DNA of 64,000 nt from Alkaliphilus peptidifermentans DSM 18978 (lineage in GTDB: Bacteria; Bacillota; Clostridia; Peptostreptococcales; Natronincolaceae), in the NCBI RefSeq assembly GCF_900101495.1, contig NZ_FMUS01000001.1, forward strand, positions 124,001 to 188,000, read 5' to 3'. The notes below the pieces were generated by a model. That model was not told where the DNA came from, made no database searches, and worked only from the letters and a program-made list of their open reading frames with translations. Within the stretch, counting starts at the first letter, position 1; each line of letters begins with the position of its first letter. Of the stretch, positions 27,278 to 37,600 are shown in pieces. Both the position numbers and the translations under genes were made by a program.

Positions 27278-28591
27278 TTAGTTCATGGCTGTAACCATAA
27301 TTCCATTAAGCATTAGCTCCATCTTATTTTTTGCATTTACATAGTTAATCATATCTTGCTCTAAACCTCTTAATTCTCTATTTAGCTGTTGTTTTTGTAC
27401 TTCATATTCAAATTCACTAATAAAGCCATGCTTATAATTTGCTTCTATAATGTTTAGTTTATTGTCATATAGGTTATTATTGAATAGATAATTGGCTACC
27501 AAAGTATCTCTAGCTGTTTGATATTCATAATAGGTGTTTTTTGCGTATAATTCTAGCTTTCTTTCCAAATTAAACAATTGAATTTCTGATTTCTTAAATT
27601 CAATTTCTGATATTTTTATCTGGTTTTGCTCTTCTTCATATTGTTTAAGAGTAATCTGATTTTCATTCCACTCCTCTATTCTTTCATATGCCAGAGTAAC
27701 CTTATTGAAGATACTTTCTTTAATAAAAACATTATTCTCCATAGCTGCTAAATCTAGATTATTCTTCTTGAACTTCGAAATAGAGTCCTGCAGGTTGTAG
27801 CTCTTTGGAACTGACTCATTGGGAATTTCTAGTTCGATTTTTAGTTGTGCACCGAGATCAAAGTTCAGCTTCGTTTTCATGTTCTCTAGTGCTAGTTCTA
27901 AACTATTTTCCAACTGTTTTTTTTGCTTTTCAAAATCTCTAAGCTGTTTCTCTGATTCTTCTCTAGCTGATTCCACCAGTAGTCCTAGATTTTCCTTTGT
28001 CATATCAATATTTATTTTTTTCTTAATGTTATCTACATCTTTTTCAATTAATTCTAATTCTCTATGTAGTCTTACCAGATTGTAATAATCTAACTCTAAT
28101 TCATATTCAGATTTAGCTATACTTTGCTCCTTTTTAATCTCTGCCTGAGCTATTTGAAATATTATTGGCTCTAAGGACTGGGTCATCTGTACATCTTGCT
28201 TTACCCTCATTCTATAGGAACTTCTTGCACGAATGTATTCCATTAATAACCTATCTGCATTTTTTGTGGCTGCCTGTCTAGATGCTGAATCCTGAGCTCT
28301 TTCATAATCCTTTAAGGATTGCTCTCTTAATGCCTTCATTCCATTCATGTGATCTTCTGCATCATTAACAGTATCCTTAGAATCTCTATATTCTTTTATT
28401 TGATCCTTGTATTGAACCTGCAAAAGCTCTGTATCTAATTCTATCATTTTTACTTCAAAGCTTTCATTGATATATACTTCTTTAAGCTTTTCTAGGTCAT
28501 ATTTTCCTTCTGAAACTTCAGCATATGCTGTTGTATTTAGTAGCATAGTTATTCCTAAGCCTAAAGCAGCTAATGTTTTTTTTACCTTCAT
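27278..28591 (-). CDS. TolC-family-like secreted coiled-coil protein
   Basis: The 437-residue precursor has a clear signal peptide (LAALGLGITMLLNTTAYA) followed by an almost entirely alpha-helical, glutamate/lysine-rich mature protein with long coiled-coil stretches. Length, helical layout and place after adaptor and permease genes match TolC-family proteins. In Gram-negative bacteria TolC forms an outer-membrane channel. Here the host appears to be a monoderm firmicute, so the protein may instead form a wall-spanning conduit or assist the adaptor; that is inference. It is the last gene of the operon. Confidence 0.75.
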   Translation of the reverse strand: MKVKKTLAALGLGITMLLNTTAYAEVSEGKYDLEKLKEVYINESFEVKMIELDTELLQVQYKDQIKEYRDSKDTVNDAEDHMNGMKALREQSLKDYERAQDSASRQAATKNADRLLMEYIRARSSYRMRVKQDVQMTQSLEPIIFQIAQAEIKKEQSIAKSEYELELDYYNLVRLHRELELIEKDVDNIKKKINIDMTKENLGLLVESAREESEKQLRDFEKQKKQLENSLELALENMKTKLNFDLGAQLKIELEIPNESVPKSYNLQDSISKFKKNNLDLAAMENNVFIKESIFNKVTLAYERIEEWNENQITLKQYEEEQNQIKISEIEFKKSEIQLFNLERKLELYAKNTYYEYQTARDTLVANYLFNNNLYDNKLNIIEANYKHGFISEFEYEVQKQQLNRELRGLEQDMINYVNAKNKMELMLNGIMVTAMN

Positions 28592-28669
28592 TTAATACCC
28601 ACCTTCTTCTCGAATAGTTTTTGTTGTTGCTTATATTATAACATACGGAATAGATTATTAAAAAGTCTG

Positions 28670-29917
28670 CTAATTATTAAAATTTTGATGTGATTTGATA
28701 GAAGTACCATCTTTCAGCTTTTCATCAGGAGATATTATTACAAGTTCACCTTTATTTAATCCACTTATCACTTCAACCTGTTTTTGACTCTCAATACCTT
28801 TTTCTATTTCTCTTAGTTGTGCTTGATTATTTACATTAATAAATACATAGCTTTTATTTCCCTGCTGAAATACAGCATTTTCTGGTATTATTAATGTATT
28901 ATCCCTCTTATCAGTGATTATTTCTATGTCAAGATCGTAGCCAGGTCTTATGTTATTAATGTTATTAAGGATTTCAATCTCAACGCTAATTCGTTTTTGT
29001 TCGATGCCTAAATCTGATATTTTACTAAAGGCTTGGGGATGAATTTTTTTCACAACACCTTCTGCATCCTTTATTCCCAGACTTTTATTGGATATTCTAA
29101 CACTTGCACCTTCCTTTATATTGGCAATATCTCCTACTAAAACATCACTTTCTATATATAGCTCATCTATATTACCAATTTCCATTACCAGCTGGCTTGG
29201 TTGAAGAATGCTGCCCACCTCAACTGACTTCAGCATAACTGTACCCTTCATTGGGGAGGTTAATGCAAAATCTTCTTTTTTACTTGTTAGTTCTTCCATT
29301 TGAATATCCAGTTGACGAAGCTGGGCTTCGTACTGGGCTGCTATGTTTTGAGAAGTTGGTGTTTTTAACATAGCTAAGTCTAGCTTCGATTTCTCATAAT
29401 TAGTTTTTTGTGATTCAAGATTTATTAATGTATCACGATAAGCATCAAAGCTTATGGCACCTGCTTTGTATAGTTTTTCTTTATTTTCAGCATTCCTTAC
29501 TGCTTCTTCTAGTCTTCTTTCCATATTAGTAAGCTCTAATTCAAGCTTTTCGATCTCTTTTGCATCTATCACCTTTGTTGCTTCTTTATATTGGGCTTCT
29601 ATTACTGCTCTTCGGGCCTGAAGCTCTAATTTCTGTCTTTCCAATTGTTGTTGATCTAGTTTAACCAATATTTCTCCAGCTTCTACTTGATCTCCCGTCT
29701 TCACCAATACCTCAATAACTCTACCTGCAGTAGGTGCATAAATACCTGCTTGATTCTTTGCTTTAACAACCCCTAATTCTTCAACATATTTTGCTATGCT
29801 GCCTTCTATTACTGTTGCTGTTTCCACTTCTATGGCTGTGCTTCTATTTACTATTAAAAATCCTACTGCTGCCAGTACAACTACAGCTAAAATGATTCCA
29901 ACAGTCTTTTTTTTCAT
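28670..29917 (-). CDS. HlyD/MacA-type membrane fusion (adaptor) protein
   Basis: About 415 residues from the ATG at 29917. One N-terminal membrane anchor (VGIILAVVVLAAVGFLIV) is followed by a lipoyl-like half-motif (GIYAPTAGRVIEVLVKTG), an alpha-helical hairpin of about 110 residues, the second lipoyl half (LTSPMKGTVMLKSVEVG) and a beta-barrel with a C-terminal domain. This is the MacA/RND-adaptor plan. It links the ABC permease to the TolC-like protein encoded next. The frame is open 16 codons further upstream, but MKKKTVG with its upstream GTGTGG is the natural start. Confidence 0.9.
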   Translation of the reverse strand: MKKKTVGIILAVVVLAAVGFLIVNRSTAIEVETATVIEGSIAKYVEELGVVKAKNQAGIYAPTAGRVIEVLVKTGDQVEAGEILVKLDQQQLERQKLELQARRAVIEAQYKEATKVIDAKEIEKLELELTNMERRLEEAVRNAENKEKLYKAGAISFDAYRDTLINLESQKTNYEKSKLDLAMLKTPTSQNIAAQYEAQLRQLDIQMEELTSKKEDFALTSPMKGTVMLKSVEVGSILQPSQLVMEIGNIDELYIESDVLVGDIANIKEGASVRISNKSLGIKDAEGVVKKIHPQAFSKISDLGIEQKRISVEIEILNNINNIRPGYDLDIEIITDKRDNTLIIPENAVFQQGNKSYVFINVNNQAQLREIEKGIESQKQVEVISGLNKGELVIISPDEKLKDGTSIKSHQNFNN

Positions 29918-30021
29918 CTCATCCACACCCTTACTATTTAGAATAAACTTCCTATATAACCTCAAGATTTAATAAGCTTTCTAGACTTTCATTTGATTAC
30001 TAATTACCCATTATTATTTTA

Positions 30022-32379
30022 CTAAGAAGTACGATTCTTAAGTGCATCCATAAAGTTTAATCGATAAATCTTTCTAATGGTGGCCAGCTGTGCTAAAGCA
30101 ACAAATATTATTGTTGCAACGGCAGCTATGACATAGCTGCTGGGATTAATTATCAAGGGAATGCTGTATAGATCTGTCGATAGACCACTAACAATACCTG
30201 CACACATTCCGTATCCTATTGGTATTCCTAAAACTAACCCTAGAACAGTCATTAATCCGTTTTCTTTACTAACCATTTTATAAATCTCTTTTTTATCGAA
30301 GCCCATTACCCTTAATGAAGAAAACTCCATTGTTCTCTCACTAATACTAATGATGGTTGTATTGTAAACAATGGCAAAGCCAAGGACGCCACCAAATATC
30401 ATTAGAACCCCCACCGAGTAAATGATTACATCCATAAATTCTAAAAAGCTATTTTTCATATCATCCACCGATTGTACCTGCCCAATGTTTTTCACATTCT
30501 GTAGTTTTAATACTACATCATCCTGTGAGTCCAGCAGGGCACCTGTAATCAAACCCTTTTCACCCAATAACTCATTCATCATATTGATGTCCATATAGGC
30601 GTTAATACCAAGGAATTGTTGTGTAATTCCTTTGACTTCTATAATTTTATCCTCTTTATCCGGCATAAAGTTTTTTATTGCTATTTCATCTCCTACATTT
30701 GCCCCCAGGGATTTTGCCAAGCCCTCTGCCAGGATAATACCATTTGGCGGTATGTCAATAGCCTGACCTAATGAGTTTCTAAAGTGATAGAATTGCGTAT
30801 CCCATTGTACACCAACTACACTTGCAACCTTCTTTTTCAACCCATTTACTAATTCGAAGGGAACTTCCGCCTTTGGTTCAATATGATCAACCTCTAGGAT
30901 TTGTTGCAGCTCCCTTATGGCATTATTATTCATAGGCTTTGAAAAATCTATATTATAGTCCATTGTTTGAAATTCGCCATACTGCAGAAGAAATATGTTT
31001 CCCCAAACTGATGACATAAACACCGGTACTATGGTTATTCCATAGGTGAGGGCAATTCCCATGACTAAGAAGGCTGCCCTTTTCTTATTTCTTAGTATAT
31101 TTCTAATAACCATTTTCCAGCTGAAGGATATTCTATTCCAGATAAATTTAATTTTTTCCAGCCATATTCTGCCACCTGACTTTGGTGCTTCGGGTCTCAT
31201 GGAATCTGCAGGTAGTATTTTCAATACAGTTCTTGCCCCCAGTAGCCCTGATATTATGCAGAATACACTGGTTAATAGGATTCCGTATACTATATATATA
31301 TAGTATACCTCCATCTGAAACATAGGAATATTAAAATAAAACATATATAGATTTGTAAATACCCCTGACAGTGGTATGCTTAGAATTATACCTATAATTG
31401 AACCCACCAATCCTATCAATAATGAAAACTTAGTATAGTGGGCTAGAACATTAATGTTATTATATCCTAATGCCTTCATAACCCCTATGGACATCCTATC
31501 ATTCTTGACAATTCTAGATAGCATAATATTAATAATTACAGCTGCCACTATCAAAAATAGTAGGGTTATGGCTGTAGACATTGCTTCCAGTTGATTTATT
31601 TCTTCCATCATCATGCTATGGCTTAAATGGTCTTCTCTTTTGATGGTTCTTTTTACCCCATATCTGTCCAATTGATCTTCAATTTCATCTACAATGTCAT
31701 CTATTTGATGTATATAGTCATCCTTGATTTTAATCAAAACTTCGTTATAGCTGCCTTGATATCCCAAAGCAGACTGAGCGAACGCCTCTGTCACATAGAT
31801 TACTCCAAATTTTTCTGGAGCCGGTAATAGGGTTTGTTCATTTTCCATCAAGTAAATATATTCTGGGCTGCCTACTACTCCAATAACCTCTAATGGATAC
31901 TCTCTACCTGCTATATATGGGGTTATTCTATCTCCCAATTGTATACCTCTAGCATCAATGAATTGTTCGAGTACTGTTGTTGTTCTAGGGTTATCTTCTA
32001 CTTCTCTTCCCTTTATGGTATATAGGCTATTAATGCCACCTTCTTCTTTAGGAAGGGATACCACCCTTACTCTAACCTTTTCATTGGGGTCTTCTACCCT
32101 TAAGGGTACATCGCTGCTGATTCTACCCTGGGCGCCTTCTATCCCTTCTATGGTGTACAGATTATCTATGGCAGCCTTAGGAATTCGTACTACCTCCACA
32201 AAGACGTCTCCGAAGTTTGTGACATCATAATAATGGGATATTGTATTATTTAAGTTGTCTGCCACCATGCTAAAGGATATATAAATGGTAAGGGCTAAAA
32301 TTACCATTACAGAGATTGAAATGAACTGTCCCTTAGATTTCTTAATAACCCTCAACAATCTTACATCTAACTTTTTCAT
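30022..32379 (-). CDS. ABC transporter permease, FtsX/MacB-like
   Basis: The 785-residue protein has an N-terminal membrane segment (SISVMVILALTIYISFSM), a large extracytoplasmic domain, and two FtsX-type clusters of membrane helices around residues 270-390 and 660-780, with further helices and a second external domain between. This two-FtsX layout is used by lipoprotein, peptide or antibiotic exporters that act by mechanotransmission. Its ATG directly follows the stop of the ATPase gene, so the pair forms the transporter core. The substrate is unknown. Confidence 0.92.
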   Translation of the reverse strand: MKKLDVRLLRVIKKSKGQFISISVMVILALTIYISFSMVADNLNNTISHYYDVTNFGDVFVEVVRIPKAAIDNLYTIEGIEGAQGRISSDVPLRVEDPNEKVRVRVVSLPKEEGGINSLYTIKGREVEDNPRTTTVLEQFIDARGIQLGDRITPYIAGREYPLEVIGVVGSPEYIYLMENEQTLLPAPEKFGVIYVTEAFAQSALGYQGSYNEVLIKIKDDYIHQIDDIVDEIEDQLDRYGVKRTIKREDHLSHSMMMEEINQLEAMSTAITLLFLIVAAVIINIMLSRIVKNDRMSIGVMKALGYNNINVLAHYTKFSLLIGLVGSIIGIILSIPLSGVFTNLYMFYFNIPMFQMEVYYIYIVYGILLTSVFCIISGLLGARTVLKILPADSMRPEAPKSGGRIWLEKIKFIWNRISFSWKMVIRNILRNKKRAAFLVMGIALTYGITIVPVFMSSVWGNIFLLQYGEFQTMDYNIDFSKPMNNNAIRELQQILEVDHIEPKAEVPFELVNGLKKKVASVVGVQWDTQFYHFRNSLGQAIDIPPNGIILAEGLAKSLGANVGDEIAIKNFMPDKEDKIIEVKGITQQFLGINAYMDINMMNELLGEKGLITGALLDSQDDVVLKLQNVKNIGQVQSVDDMKNSFLEFMDVIIYSVGVLMIFGGVLGFAIVYNTTIISISERTMEFSSLRVMGFDKKEIYKMVSKENGLMTVLGLVLGIPIGYGMCAGIVSGLSTDLYSIPLIINPSSYVIAAVATIIFVALAQLATIRKIYRLNFMDALKNRTS

Positions 32380-33090
32380 TTACCATTCAATCCTTTCAGG
32401 ATGGATTGGATTCTTATTTATCTTTGTCTCAATTATCTCTCCACTTCTCATTTTTATCACCCGGTCTGCCATTTCGCCAATTGGCATATTATGAGTAATT
32501 ATGACAACAGTTTTATTAAACTCTTGATTAACCTTTTTCAATAGGGATAGAATCTTTATTCCTGTTTGAAAATCTAGGGCCCCTGTAGGTTCATCACATA
32601 GCAGCAGGGATGGATTTTTTGCTACTGCCCTTGCTATTGCCACCCGTTGTTGCTCTCCACCACTCATCTGGGCTGGAAAATGATCTTTCCTATCTTCTAG
32701 GCCTACGGCCCCCAGTACTTCATCAATATCCAGTGCGTTTTTGCATATTTCTGTAGCCAGCTCTACATTCTCTCGTGCAGTTAAATTGGCCATCAAATTA
32801 TAGAATTGAAAAACAAATCCGATCTTTTCTCTTCTATAAACTGTAAGCTTTTTGTCGTTGTAATCTGTTATGTCTTCACTTTCCATAAATACCTTTCCTT
32901 CTGAGGGTAAATCCATTCCACCTAGAATATTCAGCAGTGTACTCTTTCCTGAACCACTTGGCCCCAGTATTACAACAAATTCTCCTTGATATAGTTCTAG
33001 GTCTACCTCCTTTAGGGCTGCCACTGTTACTTCTCCCATTTGATAGAGCTTACTGATATTTTCGCCCTTCATCAAAGTATTATTTTCCAT
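32380..33090 (-). CDS. ABC transporter ATP-binding protein, MacB/LolD type
   Basis: The 236-residue ATPase has Walker [10 protein letters not shown] at residues 43-51, the signature [14 protein letters not shown], Walker [13 protein letters not shown] and the switch histidine in VVIITHN, all intact. The sequence is typical of the LolD/MacB/FtsE group that pairs with FtsX-fold permeases. It is the second gene of the operon, four bases after the TetR gene and immediately before the permease. Confidence 0.95.
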   Translation of the reverse strand: MENNTLMKGENISKLYQMGEVTVAALKEVDLELYQGEFVVILGPSGSGKSTLLNILGGMDLPSEGKVFMESEDITDYNDKKLTVYRREKIGFVFQFYNLMANLTARENVELATEICKNALDIDEVLGAVGLEDRKDHFPAQMSGGEQQRVAIARAVAKNPSLLLCDEPTGALDFQTGIKILSLLKKVNQEFNKTVVIITHNMPIGEMADRVIKMRSGEIIETKINKNPIHPERIEW

Positions 33091-33094
33091 TTTA

Positions 33095-33685
33095 TTATTT
33101 CACCTCATTTCCTCCAAATAGACCATATTTTAAAAAGTCATAAAGAATTGCAGCTTTAACTTCCAATTCATCACGATTGTTAATTTTATCAAAGTAATTA
33201 TGTGTTAGGGCTTCTATTATAACGCTAAGTATTTCTGTCATACTTGCAATATCACACTTTCTTATTTCTCCCTTTTCTATTCCTTCTCTAATTATTTTTT
33301 CAAAAAACATATTACTGTATTTTGTTTTTTCCTCAAGCACCCTATTTCTTATATATGGGTTATCCATTATATCTTTATAAAAGGCAAAGGAATAGTCTTG
33401 CGATGCTTCCAGACTAAAGCTCAGCACATAGTCTATTTTATCTATGGTATTGCTGAATTTCGTCATTTCCGACTCTATTATTGCTGTATACTTCTCCATC
33501 ATCATGCTTATAATCTTTAAAAATAGCTCTTCCTTAGATGGAAAATATTTATATATTGTCATTTTGCTGATTCCTGCTTTACTTGCAATGGTATCCATAG
33601 ATACAGCTTTGTAGCCCTGCTCTAAAAACAATTCCTCTGCCTTCTCCAATAACCTGTTATACTTTATTTCACTTTGGTTTGCCAA
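33095..33685 (-). CDS. TetR/AcrR-family transcriptional regulator
   Basis: This 196-residue protein has an N-terminal helix-turn-helix (VSMDTIASKAGISKMTIYKY, then FPSKEELF) and an all-helical ligand-binding C-terminal domain, the standard TetR plan and length. It heads the export operon and almost certainly controls it; an imperfect inverted repeat with TAGTA and TACTA half-sites overlaps the -10 region upstream. The inducing ligand, probably a toxic compound carried by the exporter, is unknown. Confidence 0.92.
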   Translation of the reverse strand: MANQSEIKYNRLLEKAEELFLEQGYKAVSMDTIASKAGISKMTIYKYFPSKEELFLKIISMMMEKYTAIIESEMTKFSNTIDKIDYVLSFSLEASQDYSFAFYKDIMDNPYIRNRVLEEKTKYSNMFFEKIIREGIEKGEIRKCDIASMTEILSVIIEALTHNYFDKINNRDELEVKAAILYDFLKYGLFGGNEVK

Positions 33686-33747
33686 GTCATATCACCCCAT
33701 AACAGTTATATATAATTTGTACTATTTTACTTTATTAGTATAATATT

Positions 33748-33776
33748 ATATTACTATTAGTTTTTTATTATGTCAA
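33748..33776 (-). promoter_or_regulatory. Promoter of the TetR-export operon with possible operator
   Basis: TTGACA (33776-33771) and TAATAT (33753-33748) are 17 bp apart on the minus strand. TAGTA at 33736-33740 and TACTA at 33752-33756 form an inverted repeat with an AT-rich 11-bp centre over the -10 box, a plausible TetR-type operator. The half-sites are short, so the operator is tentative. Confidence 0.7.
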
Positions 33777-33799
33777 TTATTTTTTTCCTAATTTATCAT

Positions 33800-33828
33800 T
33801 TGTATATATACTGAAAGCATTGTATAAT
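33800..33828 (+). promoter_or_regulatory. Promoter of the small lipoprotein gene
   Basis: TTGTAT and TATAAT are separated by 17 bp on the plus strand. The start would fall about 20 bp before the AGGAGGTGA ribosome binding site. It is divergent from the tetR promoter, with the -35 boxes 23 bp apart, so the regulator could affect both. Confidence 0.75.
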
Positions 33829-33853
33829 ATTTGTCGAGGAGGTGAATATTTAG

Positions 33854-34246
33854 ATGAAGAAAATTATATATGTATTAATGTTTTCTATGATAGTCGTTGG
33901 CTTGGCAGCATGTAGTCCTAGTACTACAGAAAACCCCACTGGTAGCAATTCCAACACCATAAACTATTCTGAAGAGATTCCGGATTTGCCAATACTTGAG
34001 GGAATGACTCTAGAGGAATTTACTGAAGGAGAAGATGAATACTTTAGTGATGCTCATTTTCTTGTCGAGGGTAAAGAATTCGAAAGTTTTCTTGCTGATT
34101 ATAAAGAAATTCTTGTAGGTGAAGGTTGGGAAGTTATTGATGAAGAATTGCCAATAACATTATCAGTACAAAAAGAAGATAGAATTTCAGTTTTTCTTGC
34201 AAGTGAAGCTGATGAAGGTATTATTTTAATGGTTTTATCAAAATAA
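33854..34246 (+). CDS. Small secreted lipoprotein of unknown function
   Basis: The 130-residue precursor has a type II signal peptide with lipobox LAAC (Cys20) after a hydrophobic core. A low-complexity Ser/Thr/Asn linker follows, then an acidic domain of about 90 residues. AGGAGGTGA gives a strong ribosome binding site, and promoter and terminator frame the gene, so it is a monocistronic real gene. I recognise no family. Its position, divergent from the TetR-controlled exporter, suggests but does not prove a link to envelope stress or export. Confidence 0.85.
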   Translation: MKKIIYVLMFSMIVVGLAACSPSTTENPTGSNSNTINYSEEIPDLPILEGMTLEEFTEGEDEYFSDAHFLVEGKEFESFLADYKEILVGEGWEVIDEELPITLSVQKEDRISVFLASEADEGIILMVLSK

Positions 34247-34280
34247 AGTATCAACCATTGTATTAAATGGTTCAATTATG

Positions 34281-34310
34281 TTGGGGTAGATAATACTCCA
34301 GCTTTTTTTT
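34281..34310 (+). terminator. Rho-independent terminator of the lipoprotein gene
   Basis: GGGGTA-GATAA-TACTCC pairs with one wobble and is followed by AGC and eight T on the plus strand, 35 bp after the stop codon. Confidence 0.8.
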
Positions 34311-34586
34311 GGGAAAAAAAAGCACTTACCAAGATACCTGCTAAAATATAGTTCTTCAAACCGATAGAAATGATATATATTGATAAGTGCTCTCCCAAAA
34401 CTGCTTCGTATTGATGATTTATAGATAATGCCTACTGAAGGCTATTCAACAAAACTTGAAATACTATAAGCGAAGTAGCAAACTAACACATACTCGCTGC
34501 CATAAGCTTTAGGATTATAAACAAAAGACTGTAGACCTGATATTTGTTATACAATGATGATCTTCGAATAGCTCATAAATATAAAA

Positions 34587-34618
34587 ATAGCTTAGGATAA
34601 TAGAATATCCTAAGCTAT
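34587..34618 (-). terminator. Rho-independent terminator of the S-layer gene
   Basis: A perfect 13-bp stem (ATAGCTTAGGATA and its complement) with a six-base loop is followed on the minus strand by TTTTAT. It lies 37 bp after the S-layer stop codon and suits a strongly expressed gene. Confidence 0.9.
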
Positions 34619-34654
34619 CTTTAAATTGATTATTGTGTGTAAGTTAAGTTAAAG

Positions 34655-37600
34655 TTACTTAATTACAATCTTAATAACTTTTTGTTGACCATTAGCTGCT
34701 ATAGCTGTAATAGTAAACTCTCCAGTATTAGGAGTAGTATCTCCACCAGTTAAGGTTACTAAACCAGTAGAAAGGCTTATGTTTACATTGCTAGCACCAG
34801 TTTGACTTACAACTAATCTTTCAACAACACCTGAGTTAGATAACCCATACTGTGTATTTACTCTGAAACGTACACCTGCTTCAGTAAGCTCATTTCCTTC
34901 TTTATCAAAGGATAGTAAGTTTTTATCTACTACTAGTGCATTAAAGTCAGAAGCAGAAATAGTAATTATATCATTATCGATATTCGCTGCTCTTTGGAAG
35001 TCTTCTGAGTAGCTAACATTAACTGCAGTTGGAGTTGGTGCTACTGTACTAGCCTTAATTTCTGTACTAGCTGCCAACACACCACTCTTACCATATACAT
35101 ACCCAGTAACTGTTGTAGATGCAGTTGTTGCACTTCCGATGCTAATTACTTGAACTTGATTCAAATCATCACCAATCAATTTGAAGTTGGTGTTACTTGA
35201 GGTGTATCCTGCTCTCATTGTTGATGGTAATCGTACTTCCATTCCATTGTTAAGAACACCAAGAACAGAAAATTCATTTACCATTTTATCGCCAAGTTTT
35301 GTAGCAGTAAGTGCAGTCTTATTTCCATAGCGAGTCAATTCTCCTACTACAAATAAGTCTCTATCGTGATCTGTGGTAATTTTTGCTTTTCTGATGTCTT
35401 CAGGCTTAACGTTGTAGGCAATAGTTGTAGCTGAATCAATTCTCTTAAGAGCTGAATAACCGTTGTCTACTTTTTCCTTACCCCATAATTCATATGTGAT
35501 AGTTGCTGTACCAGTAGTTTTCCCTGCTCTAAAAGTTACAGAATTGTCTGTATTTCCTGTAAGGATAACATAATCTCCGTCCTTCACAGCTCCATGACCT
35601 TCTTCTACTCGAATTATGTCTTCTGAAGAGGACTTAACTCTAATCTCGAAAGCAGTACCGTCAAGGATTGATTCTGAATCAACTCTTAAATTCACGTTTC
35701 TATCAAACTGATCTTTAACAGTAAAGTGGCTAAGTCTTCTAGACCAAGATGAAGCTTCATCAGAATCGTATGGCTTATCTTTGTCACCATTATAAGTGAA
35801 TGCTATTGTATGTCTAAGTGCAGTTATTGAAGATGGCACAGATGCTTCTTTTACATCTATTGAGATTTGGCTGAAGGATCCTGTGATAGTACCATCTACT
35901 GTTGCTGTTATATATACCATTCCTTTATTAAATTTACCAGTTAACTTAGCACTGCCATCTGATTGTCTAACCCATTCTATATCGTCCTTAGGACTAAATG
36001 TGATGAATGGTTTAAGATCATCATATTGTGTTACTTCTTTTCCATCTTGATCAAATGCAGAGAATGGAATTTCTATTCTTCTACCTTCAGTTGCTGTTTC
36101 TACAGGTGATTGTAGTGAGAATTTCTCAACTCTCGCTGATCTTGATAGAGTTGCATTGAATGTTGCCGTTTTACCTGTAAAAGGTGCCATAAGGATAAAT
36201 GAAATAGGTGTATCATAAGTTACTGTAGCAGCTCCATCTAACTCTAGTCTAATGGCAGCTTTACCAGTATCAGGGTGTTTCTCTAATTTTGGTGTTACTA
36301 TAGTATTAGTACTTCTTACACTGAATACTTCCGTACCATATACTTTAGCATCTAAAGCTGGCTGATAGGTTACAAGTTTTCCAAGTCCATCATATGCTTC
36401 AAAATCTAAATAGTACGTATTAGCGGCGTTAAAAATAAATTTAACTTCATTGCCTTTCTCATCAACGATACCATTTACTTTAATATCACTTACTATTGAT
36501 ACAGTGTCAGAAACACTAAAGGTTTTAGTTGCTACAAATGATGCAGTAGTATCTCTTACTGTAACAACAACCGATTTTAAGTCTTTCAATTCATTTAACA
36601 CTTGCTCAGTATCATGTCTAAACTCAATAACACCTGATTTGTATTCTACATGGTGGTCTTTAGTTGAGGTAATCCAGTTAAGTCCTCTTCCTAATGGTGT
36701 ATCAGTAATATCTTCACCATATTGGTTTCTTGTAGTAAAACCTACAACACCATGTGTATCACTAATTCTAGTAATGACCTCAGAGTCAAAATCAACAGAA
36801 ACTATTTTTTCTTTAGTAATTTCTCTTTCAACTTTAGCCATTTCAACTGCATCTTCACCTGTTTTATCTGTAACTGTAATAGTAAAGATTCCTTCAGGTA
36901 ATTTAGCAGAAGCTTCTAAAGTAGCTTCAGTTTTAGCATCATTCCACTTAGTTGTTATAGTAGTTGTTGCTGTACCACGCTTAACAGTAAAATCAAATTT
37001 AGCTGTGTCTTCAACAGGCTTGTTAAAGGTAACTAAGAAGCTTTTTGCTGTGTTAGCTTCAATTGACTTAACTTCAAGTGTAGCTGGAACTACATCTACA
37101 GGCTCTTTTGGCTCGATACCTAGCTTGTCAGCTAAAGTAGTATCTTGACCATTTAAGTTAACGTCTAATACTTGCTCCATAGTTTTTCCAACTACTTGTC
37201 TTTTAACAGGAGCTAGAGGATCGATAGAAAAATCAACTTCGATTCCTACAGCAGCAGCTTTAACAAGGAAACCATTTGGCCATGCTAAGTCTGCCATTTC
37301 TTCTCCATAACCTAATGATCTTAACATAACTGTCATTAATTGAGCATAGTTTGCAGAATCAGCAGGTCCGAAGAACCCATTTCCGTATCCTTGGAATAAA
37401 CCTTCTTTAGCGGCTAATCCAACGAAAGGAGCTGCCCAATGTCCCTCTGGAACATCTGTAAAATCTGCTTTTTCGTTTAATGCTTTGATTGCTTCATCGG
37501 TATAACCATGAAGTCTTAACACGATAGTTGCTAATTCTGCTCTTGTTGCAACATCGTTTAATCTTAGTCCTCCTACTCCAAATGCGCCGGCTTCAACAAC

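Larger units (their letters stand above)
34247..34654. other. Intergenic region with two terminators and a possible mobile-element remnant
   Basis: This stretch holds the terminators of both convergent genes. Between them, AGCACTTA (34321-34328) and TAAGTGCT (34384-34391) form inverted repeats flanking about 55 bp. The plus strand at about 34434-34510 reads LKAIQQNLKYYKRSSKLT before a stop, with no start, which resembles a degraded C-terminus, perhaps of a transposase. No intact gene is present. Confidence 0.45.

Noticed and set aside
36450-37148. Plus-strand open frame of 232 codons
   Set aside because: It is antisense to the S-layer gene; its Ser/Thr/Val-rich product reflects the complementary codons of the beta-rich S-layer protein.
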